From Thermostichus sp047462415 (GTDB lineage Bacteria > Cyanobacteriota > Cyanobacteriia > Thermostichales > Thermostichaceae), in the NCBI RefSeq assembly GCF_047462415.1, contig NZ_JANSJE010000021.1, positions 1 to 51,663 of the forward strand: a DNA stretch of 51,663 bases, given 5' to 3'. Positions 41,632 to 50,225 of this stretch are shown here, in pieces. The notes under the pieces are model-generated. The model was not told the DNA's origin. It was given only the letters and a program-made list of their open reading frames with translations, and did no database searches. Made by a program: the position numbers and the translations under genes. Every line of letters begins with the position of its first letter. Position 1 is the first letter of the stretch.

Positions 41632-41704
41632 GGGGCTTTAGCTCAGTTGGTAGAGCACTTCAATGGCATTGAAGGGGTCAGCGGTTCGAGTCCGCTAAGC
41701 TCCA
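41632..41704 (+). tRNA. tRNA-Ala (anticodon GGC)
   Basis: 73 bases, full cloverleaf: acceptor GGGGCTT with AAGCTCC (one G-U pair), D arm GCTC/GAGC, anticodon arm CTTCA-ATGGCAT-TGAAG with GGC, T arm AGCGG-TTCGAGT-CCGCT. Discriminator A; CCA is not encoded. Reads the alanine codons GCC and GCU. Confidence 0.97.
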
Positions 41705-41860
41705 TCCTCAAATAGAGAAAAGCTCCTCAGTCAGAGAATTGGGCCAGACGAGTACAAGCTTCGGATTCATCTGCGGGTGGAGTAAAGAGCGCGACATTGC
41801 TGCCGGCAAAACCCTCACCCTATGAAGGTGAGGAGATACGCAGAGCAAGAACCTCTAGCT

Positions 41861-41890
41861 GGGGAGAGTGTTCACAAGGACACTTTCCCC
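41861..41890. other. Hairpin between tRNA-Ala and the CO2-uptake operon
   Basis: GGGGAgAGTGT pairs with ACACTtTCCCC around an eight-base loop, with one mismatch. There is no T run on either side. Placed 31 bases beyond the cupS stop, it may protect the 3' end of that operon's mRNA. A weaker stem, CCCTCACC/GGTGAGG, lies just before at 41813-41833. Confidence 0.5.
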
Positions 41891-41921
41891 AACCCGCACT
41901 CAGGATTTGGTATGGATCCGT

Positions 41922-42380
41922 TTATCCTCTGGCCGAGGCAGTCAAGGCAGAGTTCATAATCGGCCAGAACCAGTGGGGCCGCATTAGGATCACCGTGTCG
42001 ATAACGTGAATGATGCCGTTGTCGGCTTCGATATCCGCCTGGATAACGGTGGCATTGTTCACTTCAAACACATCCCCTTCGATAAACAGATCGATGGGGG
42101 ATCCCTCTACTGAGCCCACGCTCTGGTACTTGGCCAAATCTGCCTTTTTCAGGCGACCGGGCACCACGTGGTAACACAAGATGCGGGTCAGTTGGGGGAT
42201 GTTTTGCACCAGGGTGGTAATGGTGCCGGGGGGCAACTTGGCGAAAGCTGCATCCGTGGGGGCGAAAACCGTAAAGGGGCCGGGGCTTTTCAGAGTATCC
42301 ACCAAGTTTGCCGCTTTCACGGCTGTAACTAGGGTGGAGAAACCCTCAGCAGAAACGGCAATATCGACAATATCAGGCAT
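41922..42380 (-). CDS. cupS: CupS, fasciclin-fold subunit of the NDH-1MS complex
   Basis: 152 residues, one FAS1 domain (TVFAPTDAAFAKLPPGT, ILCYHVVPGRL, GIIHVIDTVIL) with no signal peptide, so cytosolic. CupS of the high-affinity CO2-uptake complex has a fasciclin-like fold, and the order ndhF3-ndhD3-cupA-cupS is its standard operon. The assignment rests on this context plus the fold. The C-terminal extension (MRPHWFWPIMNSALTASARG) is unusual for FAS1. It begins 125 bases after the cupA stop. Confidence 0.82.
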   Translation of the reverse strand: MPDIVDIAVSAEGFSTLVTAVKAANLVDTLKSPGPFTVFAPTDAAFAKLPPGTITTLVQNIPQLTRILCYHVVPGRLKKADLAKYQSVGSVEGSPIDLFIEGDVFEVNNATVIQADIEADNGIIHVIDTVILMRPHWFWPIMNSALTASARG

Positions 42381-42505
42381 GGCCGAGATCCTTATTTTCT
42401 GAAAGTTGGGATGATAGGAAAGCCAAAGAAACAGGCAGTTGCAGAGCTACCTAGCCTGGACACAATCGAGGAGGGGAAGGGTCAATGCCTAGCACTTGAA
42501 GTCGG

Positions 42506-43816
42506 CTAGCGATAGTTCTGATCCTGAATGTAGGACAGGCGGGCTGCTTCTCGGATCCCGTATTCTGGTCGGGTGAAGCGATTGAGTTGTCCCTCAAAAT
42601 AACGGCGGTTCATCATCAAATGCCGCGGATTGGGATCGTCCAAAGGATAGAGAAAAGCTGCCCTCCCCGCCTGGATCACGGCTGAGGTAACGTTGTACAT
42701 GGAGCGCTGGAAGCTGATCCCAAGCTGGATCAGCATGTCATCTTCGCCGCGGCAATGCTTGCGGTAATACTCCACCAAATACTGGGGCAAAAAGTGGTAC
42801 ATATCCTGGTGCAAAAGCGTCGGCGGGATCCCAGCAGTGGCCACCGGAAACTTGTCGGCGTAGAGGATCCCGTAGTGGAAGTCCAACTGGTTGGTGGGAA
42901 CTTCGTTGGCCTGGGCGTTGTAGGACTTGGTGCCGCGGAAGGGAGAGGTGCGATAGAACACGGCCTCTACGTAGGGGAAAGCCGCCTCGTAGAGCCAGGT
43001 AAATCCCTTGGATTTGGGCACAATATCGTACCATTCCCCGCGAATGCGCACCCGGTGGTAGATGGGCCGCCCGGCAATGGCGAAGATCCCGTTGACCAAA
43101 AAGTTCATTGCCTCCGGCACGCTGGTGATTTTGCCCTCGTCGTAGAGGTCGCTCATCTCAAAAAAGACGGGGGCCATAATTTCCCAAAACAGGCCCAGCA
43201 CCGAATACATGGTGGCCTGGCGGCAAAGTTCCAGAAACATGTCTGGAAAGAGCTTGTACAGGCCGGTCAAGAGAGGATTACCCTGACAGTAGGCGCGGAT
43301 GGCGCGGTCGGCATTTTGTTTGTATTCCTCGGAATCCATATAGGGATCCAACAGGCCCCCCATATCCCGGTGCCAGAGCATGGCCCGCATACATTCTTCA
43401 GCAAATTCCATGTTGATGCGGTCATGCCAGAGGTGATGCAAAATCCGCGGCAGCTTGCGCTTCAGCTCCCCTTTTTCCATGAACTCCAGAAGTTCCGGGT
43501 GGGCCGTGGCGGGGCCGCGCCAAATGCGCAAATCTGCATTATCTCCCGCGTAGTGGTTGGCCAGCTTTAGGTATTCTTCGGGAATGATGAACTTAAAAAA
43601 GGGCAAGGGATCCACAAACACCTGCTCGGCAATGTAGAGCAGATCCCGCCAGTAGAAGTCCATCGGCACCGCATAGGCTTTGTAAAGGCCGATAATTTGC
43701 ATCAGGTTTTCCGGCGTATCCGGCAGCATGGATCCCCCCGCTTCGAGGCGGTGGACTACATCCGCAAAAGGGTGGGTAGAAGGGGGAAGCTTGCGGGTTG
43801 TGAGGGTTGTCGTCAT
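42506..43816 (-). CDS. cupA: CO2 hydration protein CupA (ChpY)
   Basis: 436 residues. Matches the ChpX/ChpY (CupB/CupA) family: HPFADVVHRLEAGGSMLPDTPENL, the aromatic-rich middle LWHRDMGGLLDPYMDSEEYKQNADRAIRAYC, and the C-terminal NPRHLMMNRRYFE. It sits on the NDH-1 arm and hydrates CO2 to bicarbonate vectorially, driven by electron transport. Assigned to CupA rather than CupB because of its place behind ndhF3-ndhD3. The ATG at 43816 follows GGAG; a TTG at 43831 is less likely. Confidence 0.9.
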   Translation of the reverse strand: MTTTLTTRKLPPSTHPFADVVHRLEAGGSMLPDTPENLMQIIGLYKAYAVPMDFYWRDLLYIAEQVFVDPLPFFKFIIPEEYLKLANHYAGDNADLRIWRGPATAHPELLEFMEKGELKRKLPRILHHLWHDRINMEFAEECMRAMLWHRDMGGLLDPYMDSEEYKQNADRAIRAYCQGNPLLTGLYKLFPDMFLELCRQATMYSVLGLFWEIMAPVFFEMSDLYDEGKITSVPEAMNFLVNGIFAIAGRPIYHRVRIRGEWYDIVPKSKGFTWLYEAAFPYVEAVFYRTSPFRGTKSYNAQANEVPTNQLDFHYGILYADKFPVATAGIPPTLLHQDMYHFLPQYLVEYYRKHCRGEDDMLIQLGISFQRSMYNVTSAVIQAGRAAFLYPLDDPNPRHLMMNRRYFEGQLNRFTRPEYGIREAARLSYIQDQNYR

Positions 43817-43939
43817 GGAAGAAGTCTCCAACTCTTCAAAAGCTCTGGATCCTTGAGGCTATGCGTCGAGATCTCAATTCGGTCTTGGACGCTTCCTGGA
43901 AGTTCTCCGATTGCTTTGGTCGCCTCCAGAGAAGGTGAC

Positions 43940-45433
43940 CTAGGGAGAATGGGCAAAGTCACCGGCTGAGGCCAGGATGAGGGTTTGGGCCTGAGCCACC
44001 TGGGTGGATAGAGTAAACGCCAACGGTTGCGGCCATTTCACCAGGTTCATAGGCTGGATCCCAAACCAGACGATCAAGGCAGTTAAGATAAAGCCCGGGA
44101 TCCGCTCCCAACCTTGCACCCGTGGGTAGTAGGCGGTGCGGTTGTCCAATTTGCCGAAGCAGGTGCGGTTGAGCAGGATTACAAAATACACCGCCGTCAA
44201 GCCGGTGCCGCAGATGCTGATCAAGGTGGGCAAGGGAAAATCTTGGTAGCTGCCCTGGAAGATCAAAAACTCCGCCACAAAGCCCACCAAGCCCGGGATC
44301 CCGGCGCTGGCCATGCCGCCCAAAATCAGCAGGGCACTCACGGTGGGCAGGCCGCGCAGGGGATTGAGCAGGCCGTTGAGCACGTCCAGATCCCGCGTTC
44401 CCACCTTGCGCTCCACCAGGCCCACCAGATCAAACAGCAGCGCCAAAATCAGGCCGTGGGAGATCATCTGCACCATCGCCCCCGTCAGGCTAATCGGTGT
44501 GGCCGCCGCCATGCCCAGCAGGATATAGCCCATATGGCCAATGGAGCTGTAGGCCACCATGCGCTTGATGTCTTTTTGGGCGATGGCCGCCAGAGCCCCC
44601 GACAGCACAGCAATGGCCCCCCACCAGGCCAGGATCCCGCCCAGATCGGCCCAAGCTTGGGGAAACAACTGCAGCCCAAAGCGAAACAGACCATAGGTGC
44701 CCAACTTGGAGAGCACCCCACCCAGCAGGATCGCCACCGGCGGCGAAGACTCGCCGTAGGCGTCGGGCAGCCAGGTGTGGAGAGGCACCAGCGGCATCTT
44801 GATGCCAAAAGCCACAATCAACGCCAAGAGTGTCAGGGTTTGGGCAGCAGGGCCCAGAGAGCTAATGCGAACCTCGGCCAGCTCAAAGGTATGGGGATCC
44901 CCTAGCCAGTAGATGGCCAAAAACGCCCCCAACAGGAAGATGGCAGAGACAGCGGTGTAAATCAAAAACTTGATGGCGGCGTAATCCCGCTTGGGGCTGC
45001 CCCAGATGGAAATAAGCAGGTAGATCGGGATCAGCACCAGCTCGTAAAAGAGGAAAAACAAGAGCAGGTTCTGAGCGGCAAAAGCCCCGTTGACCGACCC
45101 GCTCATGAGCAGAATGCAGCCGTAAAAGAGATTGGGCCGCTTCACTTCCGGCTCCGCCGTCAGAATGGCGATGAGGGTGAGCAGCCCGTTCAGGGCCACC
45201 ATCAACAAAGACAGCCCATCCAAGCCCAGGGAGTAGCTCAGCCCAATTGGCGGGATCCAATCCCACCGCTGCTCCCACTGCAAGCCGGTCGCCTGCAAGT
45301 CGAAGCGGGTAAATAGGAGCAGGGAAATGGCCAGCGGGATCGCGGCCAAGACCACCGCCAGCTTTCGCCCTCCCAAGCCCAGGAACAGGAGCAGGGATCC
45401 CAAAATCGGCAACACAATCAAGGCACTCAGCAT
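43940..45433 (-). CDS. ndhD3: NAD(P)H-quinone oxidoreductase subunit D, CO2-uptake type (NdhD3)
   Basis: 497 residues, about fourteen membrane helices, antiporter-like Mrp fold. Conserved charged residues occur within helices (FYELVLIP glutamate; PLVPLHTWLPDAYGESSPPVAILLGGVLSKLGTYG with the key lysine; QKDIKRMVAYSSIGHMGY). Proton-pumping module of NDH-1. The ATG at 45433 follows AGAGGAAAAAG; the longer in-frame reading is ignored. Numbering as D3 is from operon context. Confidence 0.93.
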   Translation of the reverse strand: MLSALIVLPILGSLLLFLGLGGRKLAVVLAAIPLAISLLLFTRFDLQATGLQWEQRWDWIPPIGLSYSLGLDGLSLLMVALNGLLTLIAILTAEPEVKRPNLFYGCILLMSGSVNGAFAAQNLLLFFLFYELVLIPIYLLISIWGSPKRDYAAIKFLIYTAVSAIFLLGAFLAIYWLGDPHTFELAEVRISSLGPAAQTLTLLALIVAFGIKMPLVPLHTWLPDAYGESSPPVAILLGGVLSKLGTYGLFRFGLQLFPQAWADLGGILAWWGAIAVLSGALAAIAQKDIKRMVAYSSIGHMGYILLGMAAATPISLTGAMVQMISHGLILALLFDLVGLVERKVGTRDLDVLNGLLNPLRGLPTVSALLILGGMASAGIPGLVGFVAEFLIFQGSYQDFPLPTLISICGTGLTAVYFVILLNRTCFGKLDNRTAYYPRVQGWERIPGFILTALIVWFGIQPMNLVKWPQPLAFTLSTQVAQAQTLILASAGDFAHSP

Positions 45434-45480
45434 CGTCTTTTTCCTCTTTTCTAAGGACTCCGTCCTGCCACCACCCAAGC

Positions 45481-47316
45481 CTAGAGAATGAGCCAGCCCA
45501 GCAGGGCCACCCCCACCACAATGGTCAGCACATAGGCCTGCAACTGGCCGGAGGTGGTGTATTTCAGGACTTGGCCGCCTGCCAGCACCGCCAAGCTGGT
45601 CAAATTCACCAAGCCGTCCACCACGTAGCGATCAAAGAAAGCCGTGACATCAGAGATGATGCGCACCAAAAACACCACACTGGCTCGGTAGAGCTTGGAA
45701 GTGTAGAAGTCGTTGGCCAGCAGATCCTGCCAGTCGGCCAAGAAAGCCCAGTCCACCGGCCGCCGCTCCCGCGGTAGGTACAGCCAGGCTCCCAAGGCGA
45801 TGCCCGCCAAGCTGGATCCCGTCATCACTCCAACGGGGATCCCTTCTAGGACGGGAATGAGATCCAGCGCCGCCAGGATCATGGGCATGTGCAGCGCCAC
45901 TCCCATGGTGACTGTGCTGGGCAACATCATTGGCCAATGCACCTCTGGGGAACGCTCGCTCATCTGCTGCGGCTTACCCCCCCAAACCAGGCCGAAGACC
46001 CGCGTCAGCCCCAGCGCCGTCACCGCATTGGTAACCAGCACCACTGCCGCCCACAGCCCCTGCCCCGATTGCGCCAACTGCTGCCACAGATCCGTCAACA
46101 CCCAGAAGGAGCCGAAGGGGGGCAAGGCGATGATCCCGGCCATCCCCGTCAAAAAGCACAGGCCGGAGATAGGCCGCCGCGACCACAAGCCCCCCAGGTA
46201 GCGCAGATCCTGGGTAATGCTGTTCCAGATCACCATACCCAGCGCCATCACCAGCAAGGCCATCGCCGGCGCATAGGTGAGCAGCAGTTGGTAGGCTTGT
46301 TGGGTGTGTCCTGTGCCCACCGCTACAAAGATCAAGCCCATGTAGGCGCTCACCAGATAGGACAAGGCCCGCTTGGCATCGATTTGGGCCAGGGCCACGA
46401 AGGCTCCTCCCACTGCCGTCAGTGCCCCGATCACCAGCATCACTTCCAGCACGGTTGGGGAAAGAGCATAGAGCGGTTGCAGGCGAATCAACACCCAAGC
46501 TCCCGTGCCCACCACCACCGAGTTGCGCAAGATCGAGGCCGGGATCGGCCCCTCCATCGCCTCATCCAGCCACAGGTGCAGGGGGAACTGGGCACACTTG
46601 CCCACCGGGCCAGCCAACAACCCCAGCCCCGCCAAAGTGATCAAGGTCGGATCCACAGAGATAGCTCCTGCCTGCACCGACTTTGCCCAAGCCGTCAAGT
46701 CCTCAAACTCCCAGGATCCCGTCAGGGGGTAGATGGCGATGACCCCCATCAAGAGCAACAGGTCGCCAATGCGCTTGGTCAGAAAAGCATCCCGCGCCCC
46801 TGTTACCACCAGCGACTGGTTAAACCAAAGGCCCACCAACAGGTAGGTGCCCAGAGTCAAAATTTCCAAGATGACGTAGCTGAAAAACAAAGAGTCGCAC
46901 AGAGCCAGGGCGCACATCCCCCCTTCAAATAGGCCCAGCAAGGAGAAAAACCGCGCCCAGCCCCAGTCCATTTCCATGTAGCCGAACCCGTACACCTGAG
47001 CCGCTAGGTTCAGCCCCGTCACCACGGCGCAGGCCCCCAGCGTTAGCGATGAGACCTGCAGCGGCAGCTCCAATACTAGATCCCCCACCTGCAGCCAGGG
47101 CAGCCGAATCACCTGCGACGGCTGATCCCAAATTGCCACCAGCGCTCCTACACTGTGCAAGAACGCCAGCAAAGTCAGCAGCGCATTCAGATAGCCCGCC
47201 GGACGGGGTCCTGTGCGCCGGGTAATTCCTGGGGACCAGATTAGCGCTCCCGTCCACGCCACCAAGGCATAGAGGGGAATGAGCCATGCAGTTGTGATCA
47301 GCCCGTTCAAGCTCAT
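45481..47316 (-). CDS. ndhF3: NAD(P)H-quinone oxidoreductase subunit F, CO2-uptake type (NdhF3)
   Basis: 611 residues, shorter than respiratory NdhF, as usual for the CO2-uptake form. About sixteen helices, with the antiporter signature GKCAQFPLHLWLDEAMEGPIPASILRNSVVVGTGAWVLIR and DAKRALSYLVSAYMGL. The ATG at 47316 follows a perfect AAGGAGG. First gene of ndhF3-ndhD3-cupA-cupS, normally induced at low CO2 through the LysR-type regulator NdhR/CcmR; that regulator is not in this window. Confidence 0.94.
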   Translation of the reverse strand: MSLNGLITTAWLIPLYALVAWTGALIWSPGITRRTGPRPAGYLNALLTLLAFLHSVGALVAIWDQPSQVIRLPWLQVGDLVLELPLQVSSLTLGACAVVTGLNLAAQVYGFGYMEMDWGWARFFSLLGLFEGGMCALALCDSLFFSYVILEILTLGTYLLVGLWFNQSLVVTGARDAFLTKRIGDLLLLMGVIAIYPLTGSWEFEDLTAWAKSVQAGAISVDPTLITLAGLGLLAGPVGKCAQFPLHLWLDEAMEGPIPASILRNSVVVGTGAWVLIRLQPLYALSPTVLEVMLVIGALTAVGGAFVALAQIDAKRALSYLVSAYMGLIFVAVGTGHTQQAYQLLLTYAPAMALLVMALGMVIWNSITQDLRYLGGLWSRRPISGLCFLTGMAGIIALPPFGSFWVLTDLWQQLAQSGQGLWAAVVLVTNAVTALGLTRVFGLVWGGKPQQMSERSPEVHWPMMLPSTVTMGVALHMPMILAALDLIPVLEGIPVGVMTGSSLAGIALGAWLYLPRERRPVDWAFLADWQDLLANDFYTSKLYRASVVFLVRIISDVTAFFDRYVVDGLVNLTSLAVLAGGQVLKYTTSGQLQAYVLTIVVGVALLGWLIL

Positions 47317-47713
47317 AATCCTCCTTCGGCCAGGGATCTTGGCCAAACTGGAACACTCGCTGAGATCCTGCAAGAAATCTTAAAAAGCATCCTAGCGGAG
47401 AACCGAGATAGATAAAAATTGAACTTTCCGATGAGATCTCTAGGTAAGAGTCTATGCTTTAAGAGCGGGTAGCCAGGTGGTCTCTGTTGTTGTGACCACC
47501 TTGCTTTTTATCCTCACTACTTCTATAGGGTAGATGGGAACAAGCTCCTTGGAAACCTGAGGATCCGCGGTTGGGTGGATCCAGTTTCCGGTGCTGTTTC
47601 CGATCCAGCAGGACGGGCGCGCCCCAGTTCAGCTCTTCTCCCCAGTCCGCTACTCAATCAAGTCGCTATGGAATTGCTATTGTGAAGTTGCTATGAAGAT
47701 CAAGAGCAATGCC
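47317..47713. other. Regulatory region of the CO2-uptake operon
   Basis: This 397-base gap before ndhF3 should carry its promoter. On the minus strand TAGGAT near 47390 is a possible -10 box, with only a poor TTTTAT -35 at proper spacing. AT-rich half-sites such as TTCAATTTTTATC could serve a LysR-type regulator, but no exact NdhR motif is seen. Confidence 0.4.
47476..47510 (+). terminator. Terminator-like hairpin facing away from ndhF3
   Basis: GGTGGTC (47476-47482) pairs with GACCACC (47494-47500) and is followed on the plus strand by TTGCTTTTTA. All flanking genes run on the minus strand, so it terminates no known gene. It may end a small plus-strand RNA overlapping the ndhF3 leader. Confidence 0.5.
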
Positions 47714-48670
47714 CTAGAAAGGCGTCTTGACTTTGGGTTGCTTGACCTTGAGTTCGCGAATCCGTTTCAACATTTTTTGGAAATACTCGGCCAGGTAATC
47801 TTCAAGCGAGGTCAGAGAGGTCAGTTCAATCCCCAAGGTTTCGCACACAGCTGTCATATCGGCATGCATGGGTTCTTTGGCAGCAATCACCTCGACAAAG
47901 GCCAGCCGGTCGGCAATGTTCCAGCTCCACTGAAAGAACTGGGCCACCTTACGCGCTCCTCGCAGCAGTCCCAAGGGCATGGTGCTGACCTTGGCTTTTT
48001 TGCCGGAGAGCTGCTCGCACAGGGCGATGACTTCTTGGGATGTCCAGGCCTTGGGCCCCACCAAAGGGAAGATCTGCTGCTTGGCGCCTTCGACACTAAG
48101 GGATCGCACAGCAAACCGGGCTGCATCTAAGGTGTCGACGTAGGCTGTGGGGATGCTCTCGCTGGCTACCCAAACAATTTGCTCTTCCAAAATGGGGATG
48201 GCATACTGGCCGATCAATCCCTGCATGAAGCCCGCCGGACGAAAGATGGTGTAGGGCATCTGGGATCCGATCAAGTACTTCTCGATGTGGTGCTTGAAAT
48301 TCATCAGGGGCACATTGGGGTACTCATGCTGAGCACCCATGATAGAGAAAAAGACGAAGTGGCCCACTTGGGCAGCCCGTGCCGCATTGATCAGAGCAAC
48401 TTTGCCATCCCAATCCACCTGGCGGGCGCTGAGGGTGTCGGTTACCCGCACCGTGGCACAGTCGATCACCGCCTCGACGCCTTCCATCGCCGCTCGGAGC
48501 GTGCTGGGCTGCAGTAGGTTCCCCACCTTGAGGTGGGCGCCCCATTCACTCAAGAAAGCAGCCTTGGCCGGGTTTCGCACCAGACAAGTCACCTGATGCC
48601 CTTCTTCGATGGCCCGCCGCACCACCTGACGGCCCAGCGTTCCCGTTGCCCCCACAACCAGCACGTTCAT
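47714..48670 (-). CDS. ycf39: Ycf39, photosystem II assembly factor
   Basis: 318 residues. Atypical short-chain dehydrogenase: NAD(P)-binding VVGATGTLGRQVVRRA at the N-terminus, CLVRNPAKAAFLSEWGAHL, and the Ycf39-specific blocks AGFMQGLIGQYAIPILE, TAYVDTLDAARFAVRSL and AQFFQWSWNIADRLAF. Ycf39 with high-light-inducible proteins delivers chlorophyll to nascent D1. The ATG at 48670 is the start common to the family; 14 extra upstream in-frame residues are ignored. The basic tail (KQPKVKTPF) is unremarkable. Confidence 0.92.
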   Translation of the reverse strand: MNVLVVGATGTLGRQVVRRAIEEGHQVTCLVRNPAKAAFLSEWGAHLKVGNLLQPSTLRAAMEGVEAVIDCATVRVTDTLSARQVDWDGKVALINAARAAQVGHFVFFSIMGAQHEYPNVPLMNFKHHIEKYLIGSQMPYTIFRPAGFMQGLIGQYAIPILEEQIVWVASESIPTAYVDTLDAARFAVRSLSVEGAKQQIFPLVGPKAWTSQEVIALCEQLSGKKAKVSTMPLGLLRGARKVAQFFQWSWNIADRLAFVEVIAAKEPMHADMTAVCETLGIELTSLTSLEDYLAEYFQKMLKRIRELKVKQPKVKTPF

Positions 48671-48876
48671 AAAATTATCATTTCTTAACCTTAGGCTTAG
48701 TCTATCAGACAAAGGCAGCTTCCAACACAGAAGGATAGCTTGGTAGCCCCGAACTGGAGTGCGGGGCGGAAAAGCCCGTAATTGGCAATAACAGCGCCTT
48801 TACGAGTTTGTTTTTGAACTGCGTAAGAATCCCCCAGTGGGAGTGTCAAAACTCGGCCCAACTCTAAGCCATGAAC

Positions 48877-48917
48877 AAAACAGGGATCCCCGACCCAAGG
48901 AGCTTTGCAGGGATCCC
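48877..48917 (-). terminator. Probable terminator after the pterin dehydratase gene
   Basis: Two GGGATCCC copies (48910-48917 and 48883-48890) can pair with each other around a 19-base loop, followed on the minus strand by TGTTTTG. It is placed 28 bases after the dehydratase stop. Confidence 0.55.
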
Positions 48918-48944
48918 CGGCTCAGTCTGCTGCCGAGAGAGTGT

Positions 48945-49235
48945 TCACCCAGCCAGCTCGTTCATGCGTTGTGCCAAGGTGAAATCCAGTTCCGTAATGC
49001 CTCCGGCATCGTGGGTGGTGAGATCCACCCGCACGCGGTTGTAGACATTGGTCCACTCGGGGTGATGCCCCATGCTCTCGGCCACCAAAGCCACACTGCT
49101 CATCCAGCCGAAAGCTTCCACAAAGGAGCGAAATTGAAACTGGCGATGCAGCTTCCCCTCCTGCAAAGACCAGCCAGGCAGCTCCTCTAGCTTGGCCTGG
49201 ATCTCGGCTTCACTGAGTTTGACAGGTCTGGACAT
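48945..49235 (-). CDS. Pterin-4-alpha-carbinolamine dehydratase
   Basis: 96 residues, the full family length. The signature SMGHHPEWTNVYNRVRVDLTTHD contains the catalytic histidine pair. In cyanobacteria without phenylalanine hydroxylase such proteins are thought to take part in folate or molybdopterin chemistry, so the physiological role is open. ATG at 49235; single gene. Confidence 0.92.
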   Translation of the reverse strand: MSRPVKLSEAEIQAKLEELPGWSLQEGKLHRQFQFRSFVEAFGWMSSVALVAESMGHHPEWTNVYNRVRVDLTTHDAGGITELDFTLAQRMNELAG

Positions 49236-49313
49236 GGGCCTTCCCTCCAGTCGATGCCATCGTTTCCATCACGTTTTCATCAAAAGAGCGGCTGCGGGCA
49301 GATCCCAGCTTCT

Positions 49314-49835
49314 TTACAAAACTTCGTAGTCTTCCAGTTCCTGGGAGGCGGCAGCAGGGCCGAGGGGTTTGTATAGCCAGTAGCCTTGCACAGCAAAGTG
49401 GGCCTGCCTATAGAAGTTAAGGGCAGCTTGATTGTGGCGGTAAACCTGCAAGGTGATGGCCGACAACCGCTGCTGGGATCCCCAGCGTTCTACCTGTTGC
49501 AGCAAAGCTCTGCCCAGTCCCCGCCGACGATGGGCAGGATCCACCCAGAGCAAAAAGACGTAGGCCACCCGCCGATGAGTGGCTTGGTCAGTAGAAATGC
49601 CGGCCCACACGCCGCCCACCGGCTCCCCTGTTGCTTCGTTGAGGATCCACCAGCAGGGAGTACGGGGGGGGTCAAAGAGGCGATCCAGGGTCGCTTCCAG
49701 GTGATCCCACTGGCTTTGCTCAGGGAAAGATTCCTGCAAGGTGGCCTGCAATCCCCGCCGCACCCAAGGCCGATCCCAAGCAGAGCCAATGCGCCAACGG
49801 TAACCAGCAGGCAGAGGGATCTCCAGTTCAGCCAT
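49314..49835 (-). CDS. GNAT-family N-acetyltransferase
   Basis: 173 residues. Acetyl-CoA-binding motif A is clear: VFLLWVDPAHRRRGLGRALLQQVE with the R-R-x-G-L-G core, and motif B follows (LQVYRHNQAALNFYRQAHF). Substrate unknown. The ATG at 49835 lies two bases after the stop of the small upstream membrane-protein gene; a TTG at 49841 overlaps that stop. The two are likely translationally coupled. Confidence 0.87.
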   Translation of the reverse strand: MAELEIPLPAGYRWRIGSAWDRPWVRRGLQATLQESFPEQSQWDHLEATLDRLFDPPRTPCWWILNEATGEPVGGVWAGISTDQATHRRVAYVFLLWVDPAHRRRGLGRALLQQVERWGSQQRLSAITLQVYRHNQAALNFYRQAHFAVQGYWLYKPLGPAAASQELEDYEVL

Positions 49836-49837
49836 CC

Positions 49838-50008
49838 TCAAGCATTCGCGGAAGAAAGATCGGCAAGACCCATCGATGTTACTTCCTCTACCGGGGCCGG
49901 CTGGGCCATATCTTCTGGCAGAAACGAGCGGATGCTCACCACCACCAGAGTAAACAGGAACACCAGCAGGATGAGAGCAGGAAAGATATATTGCCGCAGG
50001 ATGTTCAT
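49838..50008 (-). CDS. One-helix membrane protein
   Basis: 56 residues: short basic N-terminus (MNILRQY), one membrane helix (~8-26) and an acidic, proline-containing tail (LPEDMAQPAPVEEVTS). I do not recognise it as a named photosystem or cytochrome subunit, although size and shape resemble such proteins. Codon use and the TATACT box just upstream support expression. It is coupled to the GNAT gene, two bases apart. Confidence 0.65.
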   Translation of the reverse strand: MNILRQYIFPALILLVFLFTLVVVSIRSFLPEDMAQPAPVEEVTSMGLADLSSANA

Positions 50009-50033
50009 ATTTCTACATAACCTTGGCCTTTAC

Positions 50034-50039
50034 AGTATA
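50034..50039 (-). promoter_or_regulatory. -10 box of the one-helix protein gene
   Basis: TATACT on the minus strand, 26 bases before the ATG, gives a leader of about 19 bases. A palindrome, CCAGAG-N-CTCTGG, lies directly upstream (50042-50060) where a -35 box would be, and may be an operator. Confidence 0.45.
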
Positions 50040-50225
50040 GTCCAGAGCAGGATCTCTGGTCGGCCTTGTGGCAACCTTCCCCAGCCCCCATCGACTAACC
50101 GGGCGGGATCCCGCGCGTCAACAAGGTGAGAGACTGTAGCCTATGATTCCAAAGTAAGCTCCGTCGTGCATTAAGGTTAAGCGCAGGTAGGTAGGTACTT
50201 GCCCTGACCCGTGAGCGGAGAGCCG

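Noticed and set aside
41922..42380. Secreted adhesion-type fasciclin protein
   Set aside because: No signal peptide, and its place behind ndhF3-ndhD3-cupA identifies CupS.
50009..50225. Further small gene between the one-helix protein and the hydrolase
   Set aside because: No open frame with a start and plausible composition; it holds promoters only.
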